This document shows, in pieces, positions 50,143 to 58,198 of a stretch of 61,900 nucleotides of DNA. This stretch comes from Pontibacter harenae. Lineage in GTDB: Bacteria; Bacteroidota; Bacteroidia; Cytophagales; Hymenobacteraceae. Under the pieces are notes generated by a model. It worked only from the letters and a program-made list of their open reading frames with translations. It did not search any database and had not been told where the DNA came from. Location of the stretch: NCBI RefSeq assembly GCF_020907245.1, contig NZ_JAJJWH010000023.1, forward strand, positions 1 to 61,900, in the 5' to 3' direction. The translations under genes were made by a program, and so were the position numbers. The stretch's first letter is position 1. Each line of letters begins with the position of its first letter.

Positions 50143-50841
50143 TTAAGCAGATTTTCCCAAGTATTCAAGTAATTCACGTTTAAAAGTAATTCCGATTGGA
50201 AGCTTTTCATTATTGATGAGAACCTCACTTTCTGTATATTTTTCGACCTTACTTAAATTCACAATATAGGATTTATGGATACGCATAAACGTTCTGGCAG
50301 AAAGGTTTGATAATATTTCCTGGGTTGTCGTAGAAACTAAATATATTTTTTGACGCGTGAATACCTTAACATAATTGCCATAGCTTTGGATATAATTTAT
50401 ATCATACGTCTTTAGCTCTATATTTCTACCATCTACCTTTACGGTAATATTTTTGGGGTCATCTGTCTCATCTCTTTGATGAAAAGATAAAAAACGCTCT
50501 ATTGACTTTATAAAACGTGATAAGGAAATCGGTTTTAAAAGATAATCTATCACGCCATAATCATAGCTTTCGAGAGCATACTGCGAATGGGCGGTAGTCA
50601 ATATAGTCTGGGGCGGACTTGACAATGATTTCAGAAATTCTATTCCCGACATTTCAGGCATATCAATATCCAGAAAAATTAGATCTACAGGATTATTGCG
50701 TATATAATCCAGGGCTTCTAAAGCGTTATAGCATTGTGACACCAATATTAAGTTCGCGTTTTTTTCTATGTAGCTTATCAATACATAATGAGCGGCAGGT
50801 TCATCGTCTATAATGACACATTTATATTGAGTAACACCCAT
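50143..50841 (-). CDS. LytTR-type response regulator
   Basis: The 232-residue protein has an N-terminal receiver (residues 5-120) with probable phosphoacceptor D58 in FLDIDMPEMSG, and a C-terminal LytTR DNA-binding domain (about residues 135-232; YIQSYGNYVKVFT, then FMRIHKSYIVNLSKVEKY). LytTR proteins bind paired direct repeats. The kinase gene ends 3 bases upstream, so kinase and regulator form an operon, transcribed away from the Rnf-like genes. It is the likely regulator of the divergent Rnf-like operon starting at 51996. Confidence 0.95.
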   Translation of the reverse strand: MGVTQYKCVIIDDEPAAHYVLISYIEKNANLILVSQCYNALEALDYIRNNPVDLIFLDIDMPEMSGIEFLKSLSSPPQTILTTAHSQYALESYDYGVIDYLLKPISLSRFIKSIERFLSFHQRDETDDPKNITVKVDGRNIELKTYDINYIQSYGNYVKVFTRQKIYLVSTTTQEILSNLSARTFMRIHKSYIVNLSKVEKYTESEVLINNEKLPIGITFKRELLEYLGKSA

Positions 50842-50844
50842 AGG

Positions 50845-51855
50845 CTACAGAGTTATTTCCAAAAAAGTATTAAATCGGGCATGTAAGGTTCCTATTTCCA
50901 GTTTATGCTTTTCCGGATAAATCATTTTTAGTCTTGCTTTTGTATTTTCTAATCCCACTTTGGTTGAGGGAAGTCTATTATTTTTTATGGGAATGGAGTT
51001 TTGCATCTGGAGGGTTAAAACCCCACTTTTCAAAGAGAGATCAATCTTAACAAAGCAGCTTTCTATATTTGATGCTCCATGTTTAAAGGCGTTTTCCACA
51101 AACGTAAAAATAATCATTGGTGCTATATAAAACTTCTCTGGCTCATCTATATGATCATCAAATTCAATCCGGCAACGGTAGCCAACCCGTTCTTCTTCTA
51201 GTTCAATGTAACTTCTTATAAAGGAAATTTCATCTTTCAGTGATACAAGGTTTTTATTGCTGTTTTCGATTTGATACCTGAGCATTTCCGAAACCTTCAT
51301 AATTACTTCAGGCGTTTTTTTCGGAAATTTTATACTTAAGCCGTAGATAGTGTTTAAGGTATTAAACAAGAAATGTGGGTTCAGTTGTTTATTCAATAAA
51401 TCTATTTGGTTTTTATTGGACAGGATCTCCCTGTAGGCAACATCTTTCTGTCTTCTGTAATATTCTAAAAACTGGGCAGTACCAAGAATACAGATGCAGG
51501 CGCCCAACAAGACCCCAAACTGGAAATGATAAGTTAATTTATCGGTGTTTTGGTACAGATAGCAGTTTTTGTACAAGAAAGTTTTGGTAAGATGGCTCAA
51601 TATGAAGGCTGACACCACCAATAGAACTAAGGTTAGGGATATATAAACAAAGGCATTATGTTTTTTGACCAGGATAGGAAGTAATAAATAACGGTTTAAT
51701 TGAGCATGACCGTAGAGCAACATAAAATAGACGATACCTAAGAAAAAGCCCCTCCAGCTCGTAATCAATATCCAGTCGTTTAGAGTAAACAAGATAAAAG
51801 AAAACACCAGTATACCCAACTCCTGAACCCACTTCCTTTCCGAGAAACTTTTCAT
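50845..51855 (-). CDS. LytS-type sensor histidine kinase
   Basis: About 336 residues from ATG 51855 (an in-frame ATG lies at 51879). Four hydrophobic segments in residues 10-135 form the sensor, with no large periplasmic domain. The His_kinase domain of the LytS/YehU class carries the phosphoacceptor histidine in LNKQLNPHFLFNTLN. The ATPase part keeps the F-x-E-N-A-F-K-H motif (FVENAFKHG). The signal is unknown; a membrane- or quinone-state input would fit its neighbours. Partner: the LytTR regulator. Confidence 0.9.
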   Translation of the reverse strand: MKSFSERKWVQELGILVFSFILFTLNDWILITSWRGFFLGIVYFMLLYGHAQLNRYLLLPILVKKHNAFVYISLTLVLLVVSAFILSHLTKTFLYKNCYLYQNTDKLTYHFQFGVLLGACICILGTAQFLEYYRRQKDVAYREILSNKNQIDLLNKQLNPHFLFNTLNTIYGLSIKFPKKTPEVIMKVSEMLRYQIENSNKNLVSLKDEISFIRSYIELEEERVGYRCRIEFDDHIDEPEKFYIAPMIIFTFVENAFKHGASNIESCFVKIDLSLKSGVLTLQMQNSIPIKNNRLPSTKVGLENTKARLKMIYPEKHKLEIGTLHARFNTFLEITL

Positions 51856-51879
51856 ACATTCTGCATCATGCTCATGCAA

Positions 51880-51995
51880 ATATAAATATATATATCTGTA
51901 TGAGCAGTTCTTTAATGACCAATTGAAGTCATCATTTACAAGTTAATCACAACATTATTTATAATGATGCACATGGCTAAAGGAGTAATTTTGGC
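51880..51995. promoter_or_regulatory. Divergent control region between the LytS/LytTR and Rnf-like operons
   Basis: A 140-base region (116 bases if the kinase starts at 51879) that must carry both promoters. The plus strand has AAAGGAG (51979-51985), 10 bases before ATG 51996, a strong Shine-Dalgarno for this phylum. ATGAC (51915-51919) and GTCAT (51928-51932) form a small inverted repeat, a possible regulator site. The direct repeats typical for LytTR proteins are not obvious. Confidence 0.4.
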
Positions 51996-52352
51996 ATGAA
52001 ATCCATTTTTGATATTGTTAAAATGATAATACTTAAAGCAAAATATATAGTTCTTTATGCTATTGGAATCATTCTGTTGATTTTTGGTCAGCGTAATTTC
52101 TGGGAAGAGTTACAGGAAGCTTCAGAACAAAATGAAGCCAAAAAAAAGATGCTGGAAGAAGCTTTTATTGCTTCCAATAGAAAATTTGAAGTACAGGAAC
52201 TTGTATATGATTCTACTAAGAATTTATGGAAAAACAAGTATCCCTACTTTCAGACCATACAGGTTGGCAATGTGAATTTTAAGGCTTTAAAAAGATCAAA
52301 AAAAACAACTATAGAAACCAATGATGATGAAAATGCTTCAGAAAGTTTCTAG
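51996..52352 (+). CDS. Small membrane-anchored protein of unknown family, first gene of the Rnf-like operon
   Basis: A 118-residue protein of unknown family. A membrane helix lies near residues 15-30 (YIVLYAIGIILLIFG), followed by a charged coiled-coil-like segment (EELQEASEQNEAKKKMLEEAF) and an acidic tail. It contains neither cysteine nor histidine, so it is not itself a redox carrier with thiol or haem ligands. It is not RnfG, having no FMN-binding motif. It overlaps ApbE by 32 bases, indicating translational coupling. Its strong ribosome binding site makes it the operon leader. A scaffold or membrane tether for the ApbE-like protein is inferred. Confidence 0.75.
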   Translation: MKSIFDIVKMIILKAKYIVLYAIGIILLIFGQRNFWEELQEASEQNEAKKKMLEEAFIASNRKFEVQELVYDSTKNLWKNKYPYFQTIQVGNVNFKALKRSKKTTIETNDDENASESF

Positions 52353-53250
52353 GGTATACATGGCACAGACCAGGAAGCTGTTCCACTGTCATTTCAAGAT
52401 AAAGCTTCCGGTTTGCTTTGGCGAATCCTTGATCGATCAATGTTTTGAGCTACTTGAAAAAATAGATACCAATTATAATTCATATCAGCCTGGTTCGTAT
52501 TTCGACAACATAAACCGTCAGGCGGGAAATTGGGTAAGAGTGGACGACCAATGCATCCGCATGCTGCAAACCTTGAGGTTAGTATCTGAGTTGACTCAGG
52601 GAAGTTATGATATCACGTGCATGCCACTAATCCGGTTATGGGGGTTTTATAGCCAAGTCAATGAAGATGTTCCTACCCTGAGCGAATTGCAGAAAACCCT
52701 GGTTAAGGTTAATTATCGGTCAGTCTTCATTAATGGCAATGATGTTAGAATCAATCCGGGTCAGGAAATCATTACTGGCTCGTTCATTAAAGCGTTTGCT
52801 GTGGATAAAGTCGTCGAGTTCCTTAAAGCACAAGGGGTTACTGACGCGATTATCAATGCAGGAGGAAGTACAATAATGGCCTTGAATGATGAAGTGCACC
52901 CTCATTGGAATATCAACATACCGGATGCTTTTGTACATGGCCAATATCCCAGCAGAATTACCATCAGTAACCAATGTTTCAGCCTTTCTGGAAGACTAAA
53001 CAACCACCTTGTTATCAAGGATAAAACCTATGGACATATTTTAAATTCAAGGACAGGTTTCCCTGTATCAACAGTACAGGTAGGTGTCCTTACTCAAAAT
53101 GCATTTTTAGGTGATGTACTCTCAACAGCATTGTTTACGGTAGACAAGAATGAAGCGGTTCATACCATAAAAAAAATGAAACAACACTTTGACTTCAACT
53201 ATTTCCGCATAGAAGAAGACGGCAATAAAATATCAGATACATGCTTTTGA
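52321..53250 (+). CDS. ApbE-like FAD:protein FMN transferase, divergent
   Basis: At 309 residues it is an ApbE-family protein, which transfers FMN from FAD onto a serine or threonine of target proteins. Family features: YDITCMPLIRLWGF near residue 98, the IKAFAVDKVVEFL segment near residue 155 (canonical GGIAKG appears as GSFIKA), INAGGS near residue 178, GHILNSRTGFP near residue 238 and a LSTALFTVD end region. There is no signal peptide, so it is probably cytoplasmic or tethered by its small partner, whereas many ApbE proteins are periplasmic. Start is taken at the first ATG of a run of three; MAQTRKLF at 52360 is possible. It overlaps the upstream gene by 32 bases and RnfC by 10. Confidence 0.85.
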   Translation: MMMKMLQKVSRVYMAQTRKLFHCHFKIKLPVCFGESLIDQCFELLEKIDTNYNSYQPGSYFDNINRQAGNWVRVDDQCIRMLQTLRLVSELTQGSYDITCMPLIRLWGFYSQVNEDVPTLSELQKTLVKVNYRSVFINGNDVRINPGQEIITGSFIKAFAVDKVVEFLKAQGVTDAIINAGGSTIMALNDEVHPHWNINIPDAFVHGQYPSRITISNQCFSLSGRLNNHLVIKDKTYGHILNSRTGFPVSTVQVGVLTQNAFLGDVLSTALFTVDKNEAVHTIKKMKQHFDFNYFRIEEDGNKISDTCF

Positions 53251-54494
53251 TACCTTCACTTAAGGGAAAAACAAAATACAGTGACATTAGTACCATTGCT
53301 GATTCTAAGGACTTTTATATGCCCTTGGATGCCTATAGAAATGTCATGACACCTGTTGTCTCTATAGGTGAAAGGGTTAAGAAATATCAATTGCTTGCTC
53401 AATCCGAAGGAACTTTTGCAAGCAAGCTGCACGCACCTGTATCAGGAACGGTTACGGCATTTTTTCAGCTGAATGGGAAGCAAATGATCCACTTGCAAAA
53501 TGATTTTTTGAATCTGGAGACTCTGACTTTTCCGGTTGAACCTACGGGGCTTACCAAAGAAGAATTCATGGACGTTCTGTTGGATAATGGTATTCAGGGA
53601 GCCGGAGGTTCTCAGTTTCCTACACAACTAAAATATAACATCCAGGACCGGCAAATACGAACTGTCATTTTCAATGGCGCTGAATGTGAACCTTATCTGA
53701 CTTCAGACTTTGTATTGATGAGGGAAAAAGCTGATGAACTGATAAAAGCGGCACAGGTTATCCGTACCGTTTTGAATGCACAGAAGATCGTTTTTGCCGT
53801 TGAAAGGCACAATATTGCCGTCAGGAAAATCCTCCTGAAGAATGCCAGTAACCTAGGGGTAGAAATTGAAGTTAAGATTTTGTCTGATGGTTATCCGCAA
53901 GGTGGCGAACTGCAATTGATTAAATCAGTAACCGGCTTAGAAATCAGGAAAGGGAGTTTCCCTGCTGATCATGGCATACTTGTCAATAACATTGGAACGC
54001 TTTGGGCTATCTACAAGGCCCTATTTGAGGGCAGACCAAATATAGAACGTATCATCACTGTTTCAGGAAACGGCTGTCAACATCTGGGAAATTACCGGAT
54101 CAAGATTGGTACACCTATCATCCATATCCTGCGGGAAACCAATAACAACTGGAATCCAGATTTACAAACGATCGTACTGGGTGGGGCAATGATGGGTAAA
54201 AGTGTCGAATCACCTTTAGTGCCTGTACATAAAGGTTCTGGAGGTCTGCTGATCATGCGGAAAACCAAAATCGAAAAGAATAACTGTATCAAATGCGGCC
54301 TATGTGTAGATGTCTGTCCGCAGCACCTGATGCCATTGGAATTTGTGCGGCATAATTTGTCCAGCGATGTCCCCGAACTAAAAAAATTCAGTCTCCAGGA
54401 TTGTATTGAATGTGGTGCATGTGCCTATGTCTGTCCGAGTGATGTACCCTTAATGGAAAATATCTTTGATGGCAAAAAGAAGCTGTTTCAATAG
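53241..54494 (+). CDS. RnfC-like NADH-oxidising subunit
   Basis: At 417 residues it is a compact RnfC. N-terminal part has the SLBB-type region (HAPVSGTVTAFF, residue 64), the flavin/NADH-binding glycine-rich segment (GAGGSQFP, residues 120-127; NGAECEPYLTSD, residues 145-156), and two 4Fe-4S ferredoxin motifs, C349-x2-C352-x2-C355-x3-C359 and C388-x2-C391-x2-C394-x3-C398. It should oxidise NADH at FMN and pass electrons through the clusters to RnfD. There is no long alanine-rich C-terminal tail as in proteobacterial RnfC. The start overlaps ApbE; RnfD follows 23 bases after the stop. Confidence 0.95.
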   Translation: MLLIPSLKGKTKYSDISTIADSKDFYMPLDAYRNVMTPVVSIGERVKKYQLLAQSEGTFASKLHAPVSGTVTAFFQLNGKQMIHLQNDFLNLETLTFPVEPTGLTKEEFMDVLLDNGIQGAGGSQFPTQLKYNIQDRQIRTVIFNGAECEPYLTSDFVLMREKADELIKAAQVIRTVLNAQKIVFAVERHNIAVRKILLKNASNLGVEIEVKILSDGYPQGGELQLIKSVTGLEIRKGSFPADHGILVNNIGTLWAIYKALFEGRPNIERIITVSGNGCQHLGNYRIKIGTPIIHILRETNNNWNPDLQTIVLGGAMMGKSVESPLVPVHKGSGGLLIMRKTKIEKNNCIKCGLCVDVCPQHLMPLEFVRHNLSSDVPELKKFSLQDCIECGACAYVCPSDVPLMENIFDGKKKLFQ

Positions 54495-54517
54495 CCCTGT
54501 TTTACAAGAAGATAGAG

Positions 54518-55603
54518 ATGAATTCGAATCCTTATATAAAACCGAGATTTAACGGCACCCAGATGGTGATGCTGGATGTTATCATTGCTTTGATGCCTTT
54601 GATATTTGTAGGCTGGCTGGCTTACGGAACGATCATGTTGCAACAGATTTGCGTTGCCATTGTAACAGGATTAGTTTCAGAATTTCTGTTTTCTTCCATA
54701 CTATTAAAAAAATACAATACAATTTTGGATGGCTCCGCGGTTGTAACGGCATTACTTCTGACCCTCACGCTATCACCCGTAACACCTTGGTACATTTTGT
54801 CATTCGGTGTATTTTCAGCCATCCTATTCGGAAAAATTGTGTGGGGAGGTTTGGGAAAGAACCGGTTCAATCCGGCACTTGTCGGTCGCGAGTTTATGGC
54901 TGTATTTTTTGCCTCGGTGATGACCTCACCAAACATCTGGAAAACCAGTGACCTTGTACAGACATCAGCACCTGAGCTATTTCCTGGCATTGACTATCCT
55001 TACCTATCTGACTATCTCAATTCGGTGATATTCAAAACAACTGGTGCAATGGGCGAATATTCTATCTTATGTATTGCTCTGGGTGGCCTGTACCTGCTCG
55101 TCCGCAACAGAATAAGCTGGCATATCCCTTTATCTCTGCTCGGAACCTTTACGCTTTTGGTGGGCTTATCGGGAGGCGATGGATTAAGGTACTCATTGGG
55201 AGGTATTCTTTTGGGAACCATTTTTATGGCAACGGATATGCCCTCAAGCCCTACTACGGGAAATGGTAAACTTTACTATGGTTTGATGATTGGAATAGTC
55301 ATTTTCATTTTTTTAAAAGGAGGTATACAGTATGAATATATGTCTTACTCTATCCTTCTATTAAATGGGTTTTCAGATCAGGCAAGCGTGGTATTCAGAC
55401 CCCGAACCTGGGGAGAGACATTGGACTATAAAAGAAAGACGGAAGAAATTTTTATACTGACCTTAAAGATTTTAGGTGTTGCATTTGCTGTATTAAGCCT
55501 ATATTATTATGAGCTGGTAAATTATCTGGTCTATCTCTATATTTTGTACATCATTATCAAATTTAATTTTTCATTTTCAAACAAAGTAAGTAACGCGATT
55601 TAA
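54518..55603 (+). CDS. RnfD/NqrB-like membrane subunit
   Basis: A 361-residue membrane protein of the RnfD/NqrB family with about ten hydrophobic segments. Family-typical sequences are NPYIKPRFNG at the start, WGGLGKNRFNPALVGREF near residue 109 (GKNRFNPALVGREF core), GAMGEYSILCIALGGLYLL and LLGTIFMATDMPSSP. RnfD proteins normally carry a flavin bound covalently in a D-x-x-[S/T]-G-A-[T/S] motif between helices; the matching stretch reads DLVQTSAPEL (residues 145-154), which lacks a flavinylated Thr. The nitroreductase gene starts 10 bases after. It should pass electrons across the membrane. Confidence 0.9.
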   Translation: MNSNPYIKPRFNGTQMVMLDVIIALMPLIFVGWLAYGTIMLQQICVAIVTGLVSEFLFSSILLKKYNTILDGSAVVTALLLTLTLSPVTPWYILSFGVFSAILFGKIVWGGLGKNRFNPALVGREFMAVFFASVMTSPNIWKTSDLVQTSAPELFPGIDYPYLSDYLNSVIFKTTGAMGEYSILCIALGGLYLLVRNRISWHIPLSLLGTFTLLVGLSGGDGLRYSLGGILLGTIFMATDMPSSPTTGNGKLYYGLMIGIVIFIFLKGGIQYEYMSYSILLLNGFSDQASVVFRPRTWGETLDYKRKTEEIFILTLKILGVAFAVLSLYYYELVNYLVYLYILYIIIKFNFSFSNKVSNAI

Positions 55604-55613
55604 AGATAGACAC

Positions 55614-56258
55614 ATGAAAAAACTAATGATACTTATGTTTTTTGGACTATTGGGTTGCAGTGAACCGGAACAGGAACATATTGTCTACGAAGGTTCGGAC
55701 AAAGAGGCAATCATCAGCAATATATTGAACCGCAGGGCAATTCGGAAATACACCAAGGAACAGGTGAGTCAGGAAAAAATCGATACGATTATGAAGTGTG
55801 CCATATACGCCCCCAGCGCATTGAACAAGCAACCCTGGGAAATACGTGTAATCCAAAATCCCGCCATACTGGAAGAGATAAACAAAAGGTTTTTAAAGTT
55901 TGCACAGGGCAAGGAGTTTCAGGGCAGTGCGGCGCGGTACAGGGAGTCTGGTTTCAGTATTTTTCATAATGCACCCACACTGATTGTTATTGCCGGTGAT
56001 AAATCCAATCCGGCAGCCAAACTTGATGTTGGGCTTGCTTTGCAGAATATAATGTTGAGTGCGGATGCCTTGGGCTTGGGTACCTGTCCTTTGGGCACAC
56101 TTGTTCCTATTCTTAACTTAGAAGAAAATGAAGACCTGCTAAAGTTGTTTAATATTCCTGAAGGTTATGAAGTGACAATTAACCTTGCCCTTGGCTATCC
56201 TGCCGAGAGCCCTGAAGCCCCGATACGCTTTAGTGATAAGGTAAAGATTATAAAATAG
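55614..56258 (+). CDS. Nitroreductase-family protein with lipoprotein signal
   Basis: A 214-residue FMN-dependent nitroreductase fold. The N terminus MKKLMILMFFGLLGCSEPEQ is a lipoprotein signal (lipobox LLGC), so the enzyme faces the periplasm or cell surface, whereas most nitroreductases are cytoplasmic. FMN-binding motifs are NRRAIRKYT and YAPSALNKQPW, and later SADALGLGTCPLGT. The acidic residues after the cysteine (SEPEQE) may act as a surface export signal. The gene closes the operon, 10 bases after RnfD. As an exported enzyme it cannot use cytoplasmic NADPH, so electrons probably come from RnfD. The substrate is unknown (nitro, quinone, halogenated or other oxidised molecule). Confidence 0.9.
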   Translation: MKKLMILMFFGLLGCSEPEQEHIVYEGSDKEAIISNILNRRAIRKYTKEQVSQEKIDTIMKCAIYAPSALNKQPWEIRVIQNPAILEEINKRFLKFAQGKEFQGSAARYRESGFSIFHNAPTLIVIAGDKSNPAAKLDVGLALQNIMLSADALGLGTCPLGTLVPILNLEENEDLLKLFNIPEGYEVTINLALGYPAESPEAPIRFSDKVKIIK

Positions 56259-56331
56259 AAACTTTATTGTAATACATAAATGGCCACAAGGGGTTCAGGT
56301 TAAATGCATTAAAAATGCTGTGGTTATTGAG

Positions 56332-57418
56332 ATAGGACTTTCGCAAAATAACCAAAAAGGTTGAATAACGATAAACGCAGTAGGAGGTAAAAGAGCTATG
56401 AAAACGCACCTTGACATGTACTGCCAGTACCTTTTGAGTACGCACATCAATTATACCTGCACCTACTTTTCCGACCACCTGACGGGGCTTAGCCACGACT
56501 CAGCTCACCGTTTCCTGCGGGATGAGAAGCTCACGCCGCGCCTGCTTTGGGAGAAGGTGAGCCCACTGATTACCCAGTCCTCCTTTGCCTATATCATCTT
56601 CGATGATATAGTGCTCGACAAGCGGCACTCGCGGGTCATGGGGCTGGTCAGGCGGCAATACTCGGGCAACGCGCACGGCATCATCAAAGGCATCGGTGTG
56701 GTCAACTGCCTTTACCTGGACCCGATCAACCAGCAGTTCTGGCTCATAGACTTCCGCATCTTTGATCCTGATTCGGATGGCAAAAGCAAGCTGGACCACG
56801 TGCTGGACATGCTTGGGCAGCTCAAGGATAGGGGCGTGCTGTTCCAGACGGTGCTTATGGACAGCTGGTACGCCACCACAGAAGTGATGAAATACTTAAT
56901 AAAGGAGGGAAAGACCTTCTACTGCCCTGTCAAGAGCAACAGGAAGGCAGATGACTCGGCAGGCCAGCAGCCCTACCGGCCTGTCGATGAGCTGGATTGG
57001 AGTGAGCAGGAACTGGCCCATGGCAAAGTAGTAAAGCTCCACAAGTTCCCCATGGATGTGAAAGTGAAGCTATTCTGGGTTGAGGTGTCCACCCACCGCA
57101 CGGACTACACCGTGACAAACGATGTGGAGCAAGATGACCTTCAGGCTATCAAAGACATGTGCAGGCTGAGATGGAGCATTGAGCAGCTTCACCGCGAGGA
57201 GAAACAGCTTACGGGCATAGAGGAGTCGCAGTGCCGCCTGGCCAGGGCGCAGCGAAACCACATCCTGGCCGCAGCCCTGGTGTGGACAAGGCTAAAGAGT
57301 CTGGCCTACGCCTACAACCAAACAATTTACCAACTCAAGAAGGGGCTACTCGATAAGTATCTCTGTCAGCAACTAATAAAACCTGACATTGCTTATGCGT
57401 AATGTGCGAAAGTCCTAT
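56332..57418 (+). mobile_element. IS701-like insertion sequence, intact
   Basis: Perfect 14-bp terminal inverted repeats ATAGGACTTTCGCA (56332-56345) and TGCGAAAGTCCTAT (57405-57418) enclose one transposase gene. The element is about 1.09 kb. It may have inserted at a TA (both ends are flanked by TA inside the outermost repeat bases); a longer target duplication is not clear. Its GC content is visibly higher than that of the neighbouring Rnf-like module. Confidence 0.85.
56398..57402 (+). CDS. IS701/IS4-superfamily DDE transposase
   Basis: At 334 residues it has the DDE catalytic pattern: D69-D70 in IIFDDIVLDKRHS, D155 in LMDSWYATTE, and the acidic E in RLRWSIEQLHREEK near residue 261. The start (MKTHLDMYCQYLLS) and spacing match transposases commonly annotated IS701 in Bacteroidota. 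The reading frame is intact, so the element could be active. The GC-rich codon use differs from the neighbouring Rnf-like genes. Confidence 0.9.
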   Translation: MKTHLDMYCQYLLSTHINYTCTYFSDHLTGLSHDSAHRFLRDEKLTPRLLWEKVSPLITQSSFAYIIFDDIVLDKRHSRVMGLVRRQYSGNAHGIIKGIGVVNCLYLDPINQQFWLIDFRIFDPDSDGKSKLDHVLDMLGQLKDRGVLFQTVLMDSWYATTEVMKYLIKEGKTFYCPVKSNRKADDSAGQQPYRPVDELDWSEQELAHGKVVKLHKFPMDVKVKLFWVEVSTHRTDYTVTNDVEQDDLQAIKDMCRLRWSIEQLHREEKQLTGIEESQCRLARAQRNHILAAALVWTRLKSLAYAYNQTIYQLKKGLLDKYLCQQLIKPDIAYA

Positions 57419-57483
57419 AAATATATTTTCTTATATAGGTCGTCATAAGACTTATTCTACTAACCAATTTAAATACAAAACAA

Positions 57484-57771
57484 ATGCTTTATATCACAGG
57501 AATTATCAAAGTACAATCCGAAGCCATTGAGACCCTCTTGGCCCTATTTGAACCCTTAGTTTCCGCCACCCGGCTTGAGCCAGGCTGTCATCGGTATGAG
57601 GTACATCGTACAACTTCCGATCCAGCTGTTTTCATTATGATGGAAGAATTTCAATCTGAAGAAGACTTCCAGGCGCATAGTCAATCGGAGCATTTCCAGA
57701 AGTTTGCCTCCAGCATCCAGCCATTACTGGCTGAACCGTTGCAGATTTATATCACTCAACAAATTTTTTAA
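57484..57771 (+). CDS. Antibiotic biosynthesis monooxygenase (ABM) domain protein
   Basis: A 95-residue single-domain protein of the ABM/dimeric alpha-beta barrel superfamily, which includes YgiN-like quinol monooxygenases. Visible core: LFEPLVSATRLEPGCHRYEVHR, EEFQSEEDFQAHSQSEHFQKF (shown in parts: EDFQAHSQSEHFQKF). The family is small and functionally diverse, so quinol oxidation is only one possibility. It lies after the IS element; the next gene is the broken alcohol dehydrogenase. Confidence 0.85.
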   Translation: MLYITGIIKVQSEAIETLLALFEPLVSATRLEPGCHRYEVHRTTSDPAVFIMMEEFQSEEDFQAHSQSEHFQKFASSIQPLLAEPLQIYITQQIF

Positions 57772-58198
57772 CTGGTTTAAAATCTGATCAAAAGCCAACA
57801 GCATTCTTCCTTTGCAGTTGACTTTTGTTTGATCAACGGAATTATGCAACTGCTCAGACAGTGCTGGAGCAGACGGTTTGTCTTTATAACAACAAACTGC
57901 CCATCTGAGCTTTGGGCTGTATGCACTATACGGGCTTTACAGTATAGTAAAGATACGGACTCCGCTGTGCTAGCTGGATTCAAAATTTTGCAAAACATCA
58001 GAATTTTAACAATATCTACATGCGGTCATACTTTAACCAGGCTTTTGAGGTAAGTATTATTATGAATGTAGGCAAAGTTATCGTAAGAGATGTAGGAATT
58101 GGGTTGAGTAGTAGGAAGGGCATTACGTGTGAAGTATAGAGGATTGGAGTTATCTCTTATTATTATAGTTTTAATGTTTATTACTAACAGTAGCAGCT
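57772..58198. other. Gap with IS3-type transposase remnant
   Basis: 427 bases without an intact gene. See the remnant at 57821-57930; the rest is AT-rich and unassigned. Confidence 0.35.
57821..57930 (+). mobile_element. Decayed IS3-type integrase tail (remnant)
   Basis: One frame reads FDQRNYATAQTVLEQT then VCLYNNKLP, after which a frameshift is needed to continue HLSFGLYAL. This matches the typical C-terminal segment YNxKRPHLSL of IS3-family orfB integrases. The frame has stops on both sides, so this is a fragment. It marks past insertion near the Rnf-like module. Confidence 0.35.

Noticed and set aside
53241..55603. Complete Rnf or Nqr ion-pumping complex
   Set aside because: Only C and D subunits are present here; RnfA, B, E and G are absent and the following gene is a nitroreductase.
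56332..57418. Target-site duplication of four bases around the IS
   Set aside because: The flanking bases do not match perfectly; only a shared TA is visible, so no duplication is claimed.
57829..58053. 74-codon frame after the ABM gene
   Set aside because: It overlaps the IS3-type remnant in a different frame and has no recognisable domain.
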